The translations under genes and the position numbers were made by a program. 11,926 nucleotides of DNA from Geobacteraceae bacterium (lineage in GTDB: Bacteria; Desulfobacterota; Desulfuromonadia; Desulfuromonadales; Geopsychrobacteraceae), in the NCBI GenBank assembly GCA_027064785.1, contig JAMOPE010000237.1:1-11926 (forward strand), read 5' to 3'. The notes beneath the pieces were generated by a model. It worked only from the letters and a program-made list of their open reading frames with translations, searched no databases and was not told where the DNA came from. Positions 1 through 7,023 of this stretch are shown here, piece after piece. Each line of letters begins with the position of its first letter. Positions within the stretch are counted from its first letter, which is position 1.

Positions 1-108
1 CCTTCTCCATTGGGGAGAAGGTGCCAGACAGGGCGGATGAGGGGGCAGTTGTTGCCGGGATATCCCCTCACCCGACGCTTTGCGCCACCCTCTCCCCGAG
101 GGAGAGGG
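1..108. repeat. Composite palindromic intergenic repeat (REP/BIME-like)
   Basis: Three nested inverted repeats are visible. The first is CCTTCTCC (1-8) with GGAGAAGG (14-21). The second is CGGATGAGGGG (34-44) with CCCCTCACCCG (64-74), with one mismatch and a small hairpin GGCA/TGCC plus the palindrome GGGATATCCC between the arms. The third is CCCTCTCCC (88-96) with GGGAGAGGG (100-108), a perfect 9-bp stem with a CGA loop. GC-rich elements of the CCCTCTCCC/GGGAGAGGG type are known as dispersed intergenic repeats in many proteobacteria. I infer that this is a REP/BIME-type element. It starts at or before the window edge, so its left end is not defined, and no open frame of gene quality crosses it. 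Confidence 0.7.
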
Positions 109-125
109 AAAGATTTTGGTTATTA

Positions 126-176
126 GGGACTTTCAGTCCCGACTCAAACCCATGCACTTTCAGTGCATGGTGGTTT
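126..176. repeat. Twin hairpins sharing the core ACTTTCAGT
   Basis: Two adjacent perfect hairpins are seen. Hairpin A is GGGACT-TTC-AGTCCC (126-140). Hairpin B is CATGCACT-TTC-AGTGCATG (151-169) and is extended by AAACC (146-150) pairing with GGTTT (172-176) across a 2-nt bulge. Both have the same TTC loop and the same three closing base pairs, so the 9-nt string ACTTTCAGT occurs in each, while the outer stems differ. They could be REP-like DNA elements continuing the repeat to their left, or structured RNA preceding the terminator at 181-212. The sequence alone does not decide between these. Confidence 0.55.
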
Positions 177-180
177 AGTT

Positions 181-212
181 AAAGGGTCGCCTGTTTCTGG
201 TGCCCCTTTTTT
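181..212 (+). terminator. Rho-independent terminator, parent transcript unknown
   Basis: AAAGGG followed by CGCC pairs with GGTG and CCCTTT around a TGTTTCT loop. There is one internal mismatch and one G-T pair, and a run of six T follows. This is the form of an intrinsic terminator for forward transcription. No coding gene lies to its left within the window, so it either ends a gene beyond the edge or terminates a short RNA containing the hairpins at 126-176. Confidence 0.65.
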
Positions 213-246
213 ATTGGCGGAAAGTAGTACGCTTTAATTATTGTCC

Positions 247-273
247 TTGAAATTATATTATATTTAATATAGT
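247..273 (+). promoter_or_regulatory. Weak AT-rich promoter candidate for the diguanylate cyclase
   Basis: TTGAAA (247-252) is followed after 15 bases by TATAGT (268-273) in a very AT-rich stretch about 60 bases before the cyclase start. The spacer is shorter than the usual 17. An alternative is TTGTCC (241-246) with TTTAAT (263-268) at 16 bases. The call rests on AT content and position more than on a good consensus match. Confidence 0.28.
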
Positions 274-330
274 CTAATGAACTCGTGACGTTTTTTCTTT
301 CAATTTAGATAGAATGACGGCCTGTTCCTT

Positions 331-1947
331 ATGCAGAAAACGACAGGGCATATAAAAAAAACATTTCTTCTTTTTTTGTTGTTCCTGCTGTGTTGGGGAG
401 GAATTCTTGCGGGTGTTCTGCTAATTTACTACCGGATTCAAGTTGGTAGTCACGAACTTGCTTTGATCGAAAAGGTCGAACACTCCTTTCTGCTGCAACG
501 GAAGATGGCCCGCACTTACTTTGCTATGATCGTGAGTGATCTGCAATTTTTAGCCAAAGCAGAAGAGCTGAAAGATTATCTTTCTCACCCCTCCAGCGAT
601 AAGCTTGCTAAAATCAACAGTGAATATCTTACCTTCTTGCAGAATAAGAAGAGCTACGAACAGATTCGTTACCTTGATGACAAGGGGATGGAGGTTGTTC
701 GGGTCAATTACAACGGTGGTCAGCCCGTTTGTATCTGTGGCAACGAGCTTCAATCAAAACAAAATCGTTATTATTTTAAGGATGCCTTCAGGCTTGGTGA
801 TGGCGAAGTGTTCGTTTCACCCTTTGATCTGAATGTTGAGCATGGGCAAATTGAGGTCCCGTATAAACCAATGATCCGTTTTGCGACTCCGGTTTTCGAT
901 TCTCAGGGTGTTAAACGCGGATTGATTCTCATCAACTATCACGGGCAGGATCTCCTCAATTTCTTTTTAGAGATTAATTCGGGTGTGCGTGGTCAAACGA
1001 TGCTGGTTAATCGCGATGGTTACTGGCTGCTTCACTCCGATTCCGAAAAGGAGTGGGGATTTATGTTTGAAGACCGGCATGAGGTGAGCTTCGCCCGGAT
1101 GAATCCGGAGGTTTGGGGACAAATTCACCCTAGGTTTTCTGGACAGATCAAGACCCCTCGGGGGATTTACGTCTATACAACAATCGTTCCGCTTAACCTT
1201 GATATTACCTCAAGTACCGGGGCGGCAGCCCCGTTCGGTGAAAGCCATCGCACCATAGATTCTGATGAGTATTATTGGAAAAGTATTACGTTTTTTTCGA
1301 CAAGAGATCTTTCTGCCAGCCTTTTGGGATTAAAGACGAATCTGTTCGGGCTGGGTGGGATGCTGTTCCTGTTTGGTGTTTTGGGGGTGTGGCCGTTAGC
1401 TGAGATGATGGTTCGGAGGCGGATCTATCAGGAACAATTGGTCACTATGGCCCATTTTGACGGTCTGACCGAGTTGCCTAACCGGACACTGTTTTTCGAT
1501 CGTCTCCATCAGGCTCTCCATTTGGCGAGCCGTTATGAACGTTTTTGTGCGCTGCTGTATATCGATCTGGATGGTTTTAAGTCGGTCAATGATACTTTGG
1601 GGCATGATGCCGGGGATGAATTGCTGATTGAGGCGGGGCAACGGATGAAGGAGTGCTGCCGGGTTTCAGATACAGTTGCCCGTTTAGGTGGCGATGAGTT
1701 TATCGTTCTGCTGTCAGAAGTCGCAGCCGCTGAAGGGGCTGAAATTCTTGCTCAACAAATTCTTCAGGCTTTTGCAGCCCCATTCACATTGAAAAAAGGG
1801 CAGGTTACTGTTGGAGCAAGTATCGGTATTGGTGTTTTTCCTGCCCATGGGACAACGTCAGAAGAATTACTGAAGAGCGCTGATCACGCGATGTATTTAT
1901 CTAAAAAACGGGGAAAGAATACTTTTACCGTTGCCGACCCAGCTTAG
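331..1947 (+). CDS. Membrane diguanylate cyclase with periplasmic Cache-like sensor
   Basis: The 538-aa protein is predicted to make cyclic di-GMP from two GTP at the inner membrane in response to a periplasmic cue. A first membrane segment lies at about residues 11-34 and a periplasmic region at about 35-330. That region resembles double-Cache sensors (SPFDLN, then VPYKPMIRFATPVFD near 170-190). A second membrane segment is at about 332-357 and the GGDEF domain at about 368-533. The active-site motif GGDEF is intact (453-457), as is the conserved IDLDGFK segment (411-417). The inhibitory I-site RxxD is present as RVSD (444-447), the standard five residues before GGDEF, so product inhibition is likely. 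No EAL or HD-GYP domain is fused. A periplasmic CxC (C134, C136) sits in the sensor. No good Shine-Dalgarno precedes the ATG. The start is kept because the first membrane segment begins directly after it. The ligand is unknown. Confidence 0.93.
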   Translation: MQKTTGHIKKTFLLFLLFLLCWGGILAGVLLIYYRIQVGSHELALIEKVEHSFLLQRKMARTYFAMIVSDLQFLAKAEELKDYLSHPSSDKLAKINSEYLTFLQNKKSYEQIRYLDDKGMEVVRVNYNGGQPVCICGNELQSKQNRYYFKDAFRLGDGEVFVSPFDLNVEHGQIEVPYKPMIRFATPVFDSQGVKRGLILINYHGQDLLNFFLEINSGVRGQTMLVNRDGYWLLHSDSEKEWGFMFEDRHEVSFARMNPEVWGQIHPRFSGQIKTPRGIYVYTTIVPLNLDITSSTGAAAPFGESHRTIDSDEYYWKSITFFSTRDLSASLLGLKTNLFGLGGMLFLFGVLGVWPLAEMMVRRRIYQEQLVTMAHFDGLTELPNRTLFFDRLHQALHLASRYERFCALLYIDLDGFKSVNDTLGHDAGDELLIEAGQRMKECCRVSDTVARLGGDEFIVLLSEVAAAEGAEILAQQILQAFAAPFTLKKGQVTVGASIGIGVFPAHGTTSEELLKSADHAMYLSKKRGKNTFTVADPA

Positions 1948-1957
1948 GGTTTAAATA

Positions 1958-1993
1958 CCTCCTCCCCACAAAAATCCTTTTGTGAAGAGGAGG
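1958..1993. terminator. Stem-loop between convergent genes, probable terminator
   Basis: CCTCCTC (1958-1964) pairs with GAGGAGG (1987-1993). Inside it CACAAAA (1967-1973) pairs with TTTTGTG (1978-1984) around ATCC, giving 14 pairs with a 2x2 internal bulge. It lies between the stop codons of the cyclase and the flavoprotein gene, where a shared terminator is expected. Neither side has a clean T tract, so intrinsic termination is not assured. Confidence 0.45.
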
Positions 1994-2005
1994 CTTCTCA
2001 TTGAT

Positions 2006-3331
2006 CTAAAGTTTTTCCAGCGCATCCTGTGCTGCAAACATATAGGTGTTATCCGACGGTTTGGCTGCTAACTCGGGATGGGTTGCATATTGATACTTGA
2101 GAATATCCTCGATGGTTGCACCCATCTGGATGGCAAAAGAGATAAAATCGACATTGGCGGCGACACAATGCCCTTTTCGTAATACCGATCCCCCAATTAA
2201 CTTTCTGCTTGCTTTGTCAAAAACAAGTTTGGTCTTGATGACACTTACGCCGTCCATCATCGGGTACATGTCCATGACGTCCGATTCGCCAACCACATAA
2301 TCGATCCCTTCACGCTCTGCTGCCTTGGCAATTAACCCTGCCGAACCAAAAGTATAGTCAAAGGCACTTGAAGCGTTGGCATTGATGATTCCGGGGAATG
2401 TCGTTTTCTTGCCAAGGATATTTGCTGCAACAACTTTGGACATAAACACGGCATTGGTGCCGAATTCTCCCATACTGGGATTGCTGGTGACAAATGATTT
2501 CTTTTCGGCACAGTCTCCTGATGCGTAGATATTCTTTGCCGATGTTTCGAGGGATTCGTTGGTGCAAATACCAAAGCGCGAAGTCTTGAGCCCGGCTTTT
2601 TCTGCAAGAGAAATGTTGGGTTTGACTCCGACCGAGACGATAACAAAATCGGCAGAAAGAACGTTTCCATTGTCGAGAGTGACACCCGAAACGCGCTCAC
2701 CGTCTCCCTCAAAAGCGGTGACTTTTGCATTATTGATGACGTTGACACCCTTCTCGATAATGTGGGCCTCAATTGTCTCAGCGAAATCGTCATCCATCGT
2801 CATCAGTAGCACATGAGGCTGCATTTCGACGACGGTCACATCAAGCCCCAGTTGCTTCATGACAACGGCAACTTCGATTCCAATATAGCCGCCGCCAACA
2901 ACAACACATTTCTTGTACTGTTTTGCAAAGCTCCGCATCTGTTCCATATCTTCTTTGGAACGGACATTGACAATGTTTTTCAAGTCTATATTGGGGATAG
3001 GGGGGATGAACGGTTGTGAGCCGGTTGCTAAAACCAGATGGTCGTACGCGAACGTCTTCCCTGCGACCGTTGTGACAACCTGTTGATCTTTGTCGATTGA
3101 ATCGACCGTGTCGAGAACCAGTTCTGCCCCAAAATCGGTGACCAGGGTATTGGAAATACAGAATTTTTCAACCGGTTTCTGTCCCGATATGCCGTAAGGG
3201 ACGGCACAGCGATTGACGTTGACCTCTTCATCTTTAATCAGGGTGACAGAAAAGTCTTTTTGCGCTTTGTGAAGTGCGTGAACAATCAGCCGACCGGCGG
3301 GGCCACCGCCAATAATAACAACTTTCTCCAT
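2006..3331 (-). CDS. FAD/NAD(P)-linked disulfide oxidoreductase, CoA-disulfide reductase/NADH oxidase family
   Basis: The 441-aa cytoplasmic flavoprotein is of usual length for this family. The N-terminal FAD dinucleotide motif is GGGPAG (8-13). The single redox cysteine sits in NRCAVPYGISG (C42), the position of the active-site cysteine of CoA-disulfide reductases and NADH oxidases. The NAD(P)H-binding motif is GGGYIGIE (146-153), the second FAD motif is IYASGDCA (268-275), and a C-terminal dimerisation domain ends with the THPELAAKPSDN segment. Members reduce CoA disulfide, polysulfide or persulfide, or oxygen, using NAD(P)H. The substrate cannot be told from sequence alone, though CoA-disulfide or sulfur reduction would suit an anaerobe. 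The start is supported by AGGAGG (3337-3342), 5 bases before ATG. It is divergent from the TehA-like channel gene and shares its control region. Confidence 0.88.
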   Translation of the reverse strand: MEKVVIIGGGPAGRLIVHALHKAQKDFSVTLIKDEEVNVNRCAVPYGISGQKPVEKFCISNTLVTDFGAELVLDTVDSIDKDQQVVTTVAGKTFAYDHLVLATGSQPFIPPIPNIDLKNIVNVRSKEDMEQMRSFAKQYKKCVVVGGGYIGIEVAVVMKQLGLDVTVVEMQPHVLLMTMDDDFAETIEAHIIEKGVNVINNAKVTAFEGDGERVSGVTLDNGNVLSADFVIVSVGVKPNISLAEKAGLKTSRFGICTNESLETSAKNIYASGDCAEKKSFVTSNPSMGEFGTNAVFMSKVVAANILGKKTTFPGIINANASSAFDYTFGSAGLIAKAAEREGIDYVVGESDVMDMYPMMDGVSVIKTKLVFDKASRKLIGGSVLRKGHCVAANVDFISFAIQMGATIEDILKYQYATHPELAAKPSDNTYMFAAQDALEKL

Positions 3332-3378
3332 GGTGTCCTCCTGTTAAAATAAAGATATATGAATTTATGTATATATAG

Positions 3379-3407
3379 TGTATACTAGTGCAGGTTTTTA
3401 AGGAAGA
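3379..3407 (-). promoter_or_regulatory. Candidate promoter of the flavoprotein gene
   Basis: Read on the minus strand, TCTTCC (3402-3407) is followed after 17 bases by TATACA (3379-3384), about 48 bases before the start codon. The -10 match is good. The -35 is far from TTGACA but has the same sequence as the hexamer at the equivalent place before the divergent channel gene, which suggests activator dependence. Confidence 0.35.
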
Positions 3408-3429
3408 TAAATGTCACCGTTTGTCTTCC
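3402..3429. promoter_or_regulatory. Inverted repeat in the divergent control region, candidate operator
   Basis: GGAAGATAA (3402-3410) and TTGTCTTCC (3421-3429) are inverted repeats with 8 of 9 positions paired, separated by 10 bases. The half-site centres are about 19 bp apart, near two helical turns, which fits a dimeric regulator. The repeat lies midway between the two divergent genes, and each arm includes the -35-like hexamer of one of them. Binding of a shared regulator is an inference. Confidence 0.45.
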
Positions 3430-3454
3430 ATTTTTTTATATCTAAAGTATACTT
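3424..3454 (+). promoter_or_regulatory. Candidate promoter of the channel gene, with palindrome AAGTATACTT
   Basis: TCTTCC (3424-3429) is followed after 18 bases by TATACT (3448-3453), a close -10 match about 30 bases before the channel start codon. The -10 lies inside the perfect palindrome AAGTATACTT (3445-3454). A related GTATAC occurs at 3380-3385 at the -10 of the opposite gene. The -35 is poor. Confidence 0.38.
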
Positions 3455-3483
3455 GATTTGTCGTATTTTAAAGGGGATGAATT

Positions 3484-4437
3484 ATGAAAACTTCAGCACG
3501 TTTGGAAAATTTTCCCATCATGATGTTTGCTATCGTGATGGGGATGTCGGGGTTGAGTATTGCTTACCAGAAAGCATCACAACTATTTCATTTCACGCAT
3601 GTTGTGCCCAACGTTTTGGCGGCATTGACCAGTGTGGTTTTTATCGCGATTGCTGTGACCTATCTGGCTAAATTTTTGAAGTATCCACAGCAGGTTAAAG
3701 AGGAATTCAACCATCCGGTCCGGATTAATTTTTTTGCGGCAATTTCAATTTCATTACTGCTGTTGTCGGTCATGTACCACCCGATTAATCATCAGATCTT
3801 TGTTGGGTTGTGGTGGGCCGGAATGTTTCTTCAGGCGTATCTGACACTGTATACCATCAGCTTCTGGATTAACCGTAATCTTGAAATTAATTTTTCCAAT
3901 CCAGCCTGGTTTATCCCGATTGTCGGCAATGTTCTGGTTCCCGTTGCGGGAGTCGAAATTGCGAATCGCGATTTTCTGATGTACTTTTTTTCAGTCGGGG
4001 TTTTCTTCTGGATTATTTTGCTGACGATTATTCTCAATCGGATTATCTTTCACCACGTTCTGGCGCAGAAGTTTATGCCGACCCTGTTTATTTTTATTGC
4101 GCCACCAGCTGTGGGGATGATCTCGTATGTCAAATTGACGGGTGAATTTGATCTGTTTGCCAGTTTTCTCTACAACATCGGCCTGTTTTTTACCCTGCTG
4201 CTCCTGTTTATGTACAAGAACTTTATCAAGCTTGAATTCTTTATCTCGTGGTGGGCATTTACTTTTCCGCTGACAGCGATGACAATCGCTTCGATTCTTG
4301 CGTATCACAAGACGCAATCCGCTTTTTGTTATTATGCGGCGATGGGGTTATTGGTTTTGGCAACGTGCGTTGTTGCATTTGTCGCTTACAAGACGCTCTA
4401 TCATATGAAAAAGAAGGAAATTTGTGTTATCGAATAG
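3484..4437 (+). CDS. TehA/SLAC1-type anion channel or C4-dicarboxylate transporter family protein
   Basis: The 317-aa protein is almost wholly hydrophobic, with about ten membrane segments, for example near 11-28, 42-64, 82-98, 105-127, 142-160, 164-190, 198-215, 226-244, 252-274 and 279-302. This is the size and topology of the TDT/SLAC1 family (TehA, plant SLAC1, Mae1), which conducts small anions or carries dicarboxylates or sulfite. The segment WWAFTFP (256-262) matches the conserved stretch containing the gating phenylalanine of TehA, and NHPVRINFF near 76-84 is also typical. The start follows AAGGGGA (3471-3477) at 6 bases. No tehB methyltransferase lies beside it, so tellurite resistance should not be assumed. 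Divergence from a thiol/sulfur-type flavoprotein makes an anion linked to sulfur or redox metabolism possible, but this is only inference. Confidence 0.82.
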   Translation: MKTSARLENFPIMMFAIVMGMSGLSIAYQKASQLFHFTHVVPNVLAALTSVVFIAIAVTYLAKFLKYPQQVKEEFNHPVRINFFAAISISLLLLSVMYHPINHQIFVGLWWAGMFLQAYLTLYTISFWINRNLEINFSNPAWFIPIVGNVLVPVAGVEIANRDFLMYFFSVGVFFWIILLTIILNRIIFHHVLAQKFMPTLFIFIAPPAVGMISYVKLTGEFDLFASFLYNIGLFFTLLLLFMYKNFIKLEFFISWWAFTFPLTAMTIASILAYHKTQSAFCYYAAMGLLVLATCVVAFVAYKTLYHMKKKEICVIE

Positions 4438-4458
4438 AAGGCACATTGCGTAAAAATG

Positions 4459-4498
4459 AAAAAAGCTCACCCGGTAATCATCGCGGGTGAGCTTTTTT
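4459..4498. terminator. Strong bidirectional intrinsic terminator
   Basis: AAAAAAGCTCACCCG (4459-4473) and CGGGTGAGCTTTTTT (4484-4498) form a perfect 15-bp inverted repeat with a 10-base loop. The GC-rich core is flanked by A6 and T6, so it works in both directions. It serves the channel gene on the plus strand and the acyl-CoA ligase gene on the minus strand. Confidence 0.93.
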
Positions 4499-4518
4499 GT
4501 TTTGGTGATTATCGACTG

Positions 4519-6153
4519 TTACGCATGTTTCTCACGTAGCAAACGTTTGTTAATTTTTCCAACGCTGGTTTTATCAATCGCATCGACAAATTTAACTTTC
4601 AGTAGCACCAGTTGTTTAGAGATGATCCCTTTGTCGATAAAGCTACGAATGTGCTGCACCAACTCTTTTTCGTTAAGCTCGACATCTTCTTTTTTTACGA
4701 TCAGTGCCAGTGGTTTTTCGCCCCATTTTTGATCGGGAAGTCCGATGACGGCAACTTCACCGACGCCTTGGTGGGTTGCCAGTAAATCTTCGACCTCGAG
4801 GGATGAAACCCACTCGCCACCAATTTTGATCACATCTTTGATCCGGTCGGTAATTTTGATGTAGTTATTCTTATCTTTACTGGCGACATCGCCGGTGTGG
4901 AGATAACCACCACGCCAGAGATTCTCAGAGTTGCGCTGATCCTTCAGATAGCCTTGAGTCAGCCACGGTGAGCGGACAACGATTTCGCCGACACTTTCGC
5001 CGTCGGCCGGAATGTCCTCCATCTCTTCATCGACAATTCTCAGATCGACCAGTGGGATTGGACGGCCGGTTTTACAGCGGATCTCAAGCTCTTCGTCTTC
5101 ACTCAGATCGTCCTCAGCGACGTGTGCGACCGTAAGGATCGGGCAGGTTTCCGACATGCCGTAGCCGGTGTAGATATCGATCCCGCGTTGCATCGCAGCT
5201 TTACACATTGCTTTCGGCAGAGCAGAACCGCCGATGAGCATCTTCAGTCGAGATAGATCGATTTCTTTAAACATCGGGTGGTTCATCAACAGATGGAGAA
5301 TCGTTGGAACGCAGTGGGAGAAGGTGACTTTCTCCTTATCGAGGAGGGTCAGCAGCATTTCGGGAGTGTATTTCCCCGGATAAACCTGCTTCAGCCCCAA
5401 TGCTGTTGCCATGTAGGGGACACCCCAGGCGTGGACATGGAACATCGGGGTGATCGGCATATAGACATCCCGCTGATGAAAACGGCCCTGATTGACCACG
5501 GTACCCAATGCTGCCAGATTTCCTAGCGTATGCAATACCAGCTGGCGGTGACTGAAATAAACCCCTTTGGGCATTCCAGTAGTGCCGGTGGTATAAAAGG
5601 TGGTAGCGCGGGTGTCTTCATCAAAATCGGCAAATTCAAACTGATCGGAACTCTCTGCCAGCAATGCTTCATATTCGCCGGCAAAGGTCAGAGACGTTTT
5701 TGGCTGCTGTTGTCCATCCTGCAAGAGAATGTACTCTTTAACGGTATCGATCCGCCCCTTGATCTGTTCGAGCAGAGGGAGGAATTCTTCGTTAACGAGG
5801 ATATAGTCGTCTTCTGCATGATCAATCGTGTAAAGGATCTGCTCCGGTGACAGGCGGATATTGACAGTGTGGAGTACTGCACCCAGCATCGGGATTGCGT
5901 AAAAACACTCAAGATAGCGATGACTGTCCCAGTCCATGACTGCGACAGTGTCGCCCGGCTTAACACCCAGCTCAGTCAGAGTATTCGCCAATTTGCAGAT
6001 CCGCTGTCTGAATTCAGCGTAGGTAAAGCGGGCCTGATCGCGGTAGATGATTTCCTGTTGAGGATCATCGACGACAGGAGCCTGCAGGAGGTTCTTGATC
6101 AACAATGGATATGTGTAGGCAGATGGAGTACGCTGGATAAGATTGTCGGACAT
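4519..6153 (-). CDS. Medium/long-chain fatty-acyl-CoA ligase (AMP-forming)
   Basis: The 544-aa enzyme of the ANL adenylate-forming superfamily activates a fatty acid with ATP and CoA to give acyl-CoA. All core motifs are intact: the phosphate-binding loop TTGTTGMPKG (188-197), YTGYGMSETCP (328-338), HTGD (419-422), the hinge segment DRIKD (436-440), IGGEWVSSLEVED (444-456) and the catalytic lysine in TSVGKINKRL (K533). The length and the GGEWVSSLE segment resemble AlkK-type medium-chain ligases more than the longer E. coli FadD, but chain length cannot be fixed from sequence. There are no membrane segments. The start is backed by AGGAGG (6159-6164), 5 bases before ATG. It stands alone on this strand, with no beta-oxidation genes in view. 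It could supply beta-oxidation or activate exogenous acids. Confidence 0.92.
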   Translation of the reverse strand: MSDNLIQRTPSAYTYPLLIKNLLQAPVVDDPQQEIIYRDQARFTYAEFRQRICKLANTLTELGVKPGDTVAVMDWDSHRYLECFYAIPMLGAVLHTVNIRLSPEQILYTIDHAEDDYILVNEEFLPLLEQIKGRIDTVKEYILLQDGQQQPKTSLTFAGEYEALLAESSDQFEFADFDEDTRATTFYTTGTTGMPKGVYFSHRQLVLHTLGNLAALGTVVNQGRFHQRDVYMPITPMFHVHAWGVPYMATALGLKQVYPGKYTPEMLLTLLDKEKVTFSHCVPTILHLLMNHPMFKEIDLSRLKMLIGGSALPKAMCKAAMQRGIDIYTGYGMSETCPILTVAHVAEDDLSEDEELEIRCKTGRPIPLVDLRIVDEEMEDIPADGESVGEIVVRSPWLTQGYLKDQRNSENLWRGGYLHTGDVASKDKNNYIKITDRIKDVIKIGGEWVSSLEVEDLLATHQGVGEVAVIGLPDQKWGEKPLALIVKKEDVELNEKELVQHIRSFIDKGIISKQLVLLKVKFVDAIDKTSVGKINKRLLREKHA

Positions 6154-6231
6154 GGGAACCTCCTTGGTGTCATTTATAAATCAGATCAAATGGTTAGAAT
6201 TGATAGAATAGACGAACGGGGTGACCCGACG

Positions 6232-6258
6232 CAACAATTGTTGATTGAAATCATTGTT
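6232..6258. promoter_or_regulatory. Overlapping palindromes between acyl-CoA ligase gene and sfsA
   Basis: CAACAATTGTTG (6232-6243) is a perfect 12-bp palindrome. TGATT-GA-AATCA (6242-6253) overlaps its end, and AACAAT (6233-6238) is repeated inverted as ATTGTT (6253-6258). They lie in the 132-bp divergent spacer, 28 to 54 bases before the sfsA start. A further stem CGGG-GTGA-CCCG is at 6217-6228. A regulator site is plausible, but no known operator is recognised. Confidence 0.35.
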
Positions 6259-6285
6259 TTTTGCTGAAAATGGAGCAACAAAAAG

Positions 6286-6978
6286 ATGAAATTACCGCAG
6301 CCGCTACTGAAAGGAACTTTGTTACGTCGTTATAAACGTTTCTTTACCGATATCGAATTATCCGATGGGACGGTGGTGACGGCGCATACGCCAAATACCG
6401 GTAGCATGAAACAGTGTGCGATTCCCGGATACCGGGTGCTGATTTCACAGACAGATAACCCGAAGCGTCAACTGAAATATACGCTGGAACTGATCCGGAT
6501 TGGAGATTTTTGGGTCGACACCCACACGCAGCGAACAAACCGGGTTGTCGAGGAAGCGTTGCAGAAGGGTTCGATTTCTGGACTTGAGGGATACTCTGTC
6601 CAGCCTGAATATAAAATCGGTGATAGCCGGATCGATTTTTATCTGAAAAAAGGGGACGAAAGGGTTCTTGTCGAGGTCAAAAATGTCACCCTGTGTTGTG
6701 ATGAAACGACCGCATGTTTTCCAGATGCCGTGACGACCCGCGGACAGAAACATCTGCGTGAGCTTCTGGTTGCAAAACGGGAAGGTTATCGTTCGGTTAT
6801 CTTTTTTCTGGTTCAGCGCGGTGAAGCAACACAGTTTTCTCCTGCTGACGATATTGATCCAGACTATGGTCGTCTCCTCAGGGACGTTGCCGCTGAAGGT
6901 GTTGAGGCACTGGCCTATAAAACTGTCGTCAGCCCGAAGGAAAACCGGGTTGGGGGGCAAATTCCTGTGATATTGTAA
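6286..6978 (+). CDS. sfsA: SfsA family protein
   Basis: The 230-aa protein has the normal family length. The N-terminal part (about 1-80, an OB-like domain in the family) has the signature HTPNTGSMKQCAIPG (34-48), and TQRTNRVVEEAL (81-92) follows. The C-terminal part carries an RIDFYL...VLVEVKNVTL pattern with D117, E130 and K132, then CFPDAVTTRGQKHLREL (144-160). The D...ExK arrangement resembles a PD-(D/E)XK nuclease-like core, a relation proposed for this family. E. coli SfsA was named from a sugar-fermentation phenotype and is reported to bind DNA, but its biochemical role is unsettled. A modest GGAG (6272-6275) lies 10 bases before ATG. It is first in a forward run with tmcAL 45 bases downstream and is divergent from the acyl-CoA ligase gene. 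Confidence 0.93.
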   Translation: MKLPQPLLKGTLLRRYKRFFTDIELSDGTVVTAHTPNTGSMKQCAIPGYRVLISQTDNPKRQLKYTLELIRIGDFWVDTHTQRTNRVVEEALQKGSISGLEGYSVQPEYKIGDSRIDFYLKKGDERVLVEVKNVTLCCDETTACFPDAVTTRGQKHLRELLVAKREGYRSVIFFLVQRGEATQFSPADDIDPDYGRLLRDVAAEGVEALAYKTVVSPKENRVGGQIPVIL

Positions 6979-7023
6979 TAATGATTTCCTCGGTATCTTA
7001 GAGCCTTAGTGGTGAAATAAAAA

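Noticed and set aside
120..330. Possible c-di-GMP riboswitch ahead of the diguanylate cyclase
   Set aside because: The hairpins at 126-176 do not show the conserved bases of the known GEMM-I or GEMM-II aptamers, and the terminator at 181-212 is far from the start, with a promoter-like region after it.
1..330. CRISPR array suggested by repeated short hairpins
   Set aside because: The arms differ between hairpins, there are no regular direct repeats with spacers and no cas gene is near.
5278..5850. Open frames on the plus strand inside the acyl-CoA ligase gene
   Set aside because: They are antisense shadows of a gene with all catalytic motifs intact, and show no ribosome site or protein-family pattern.
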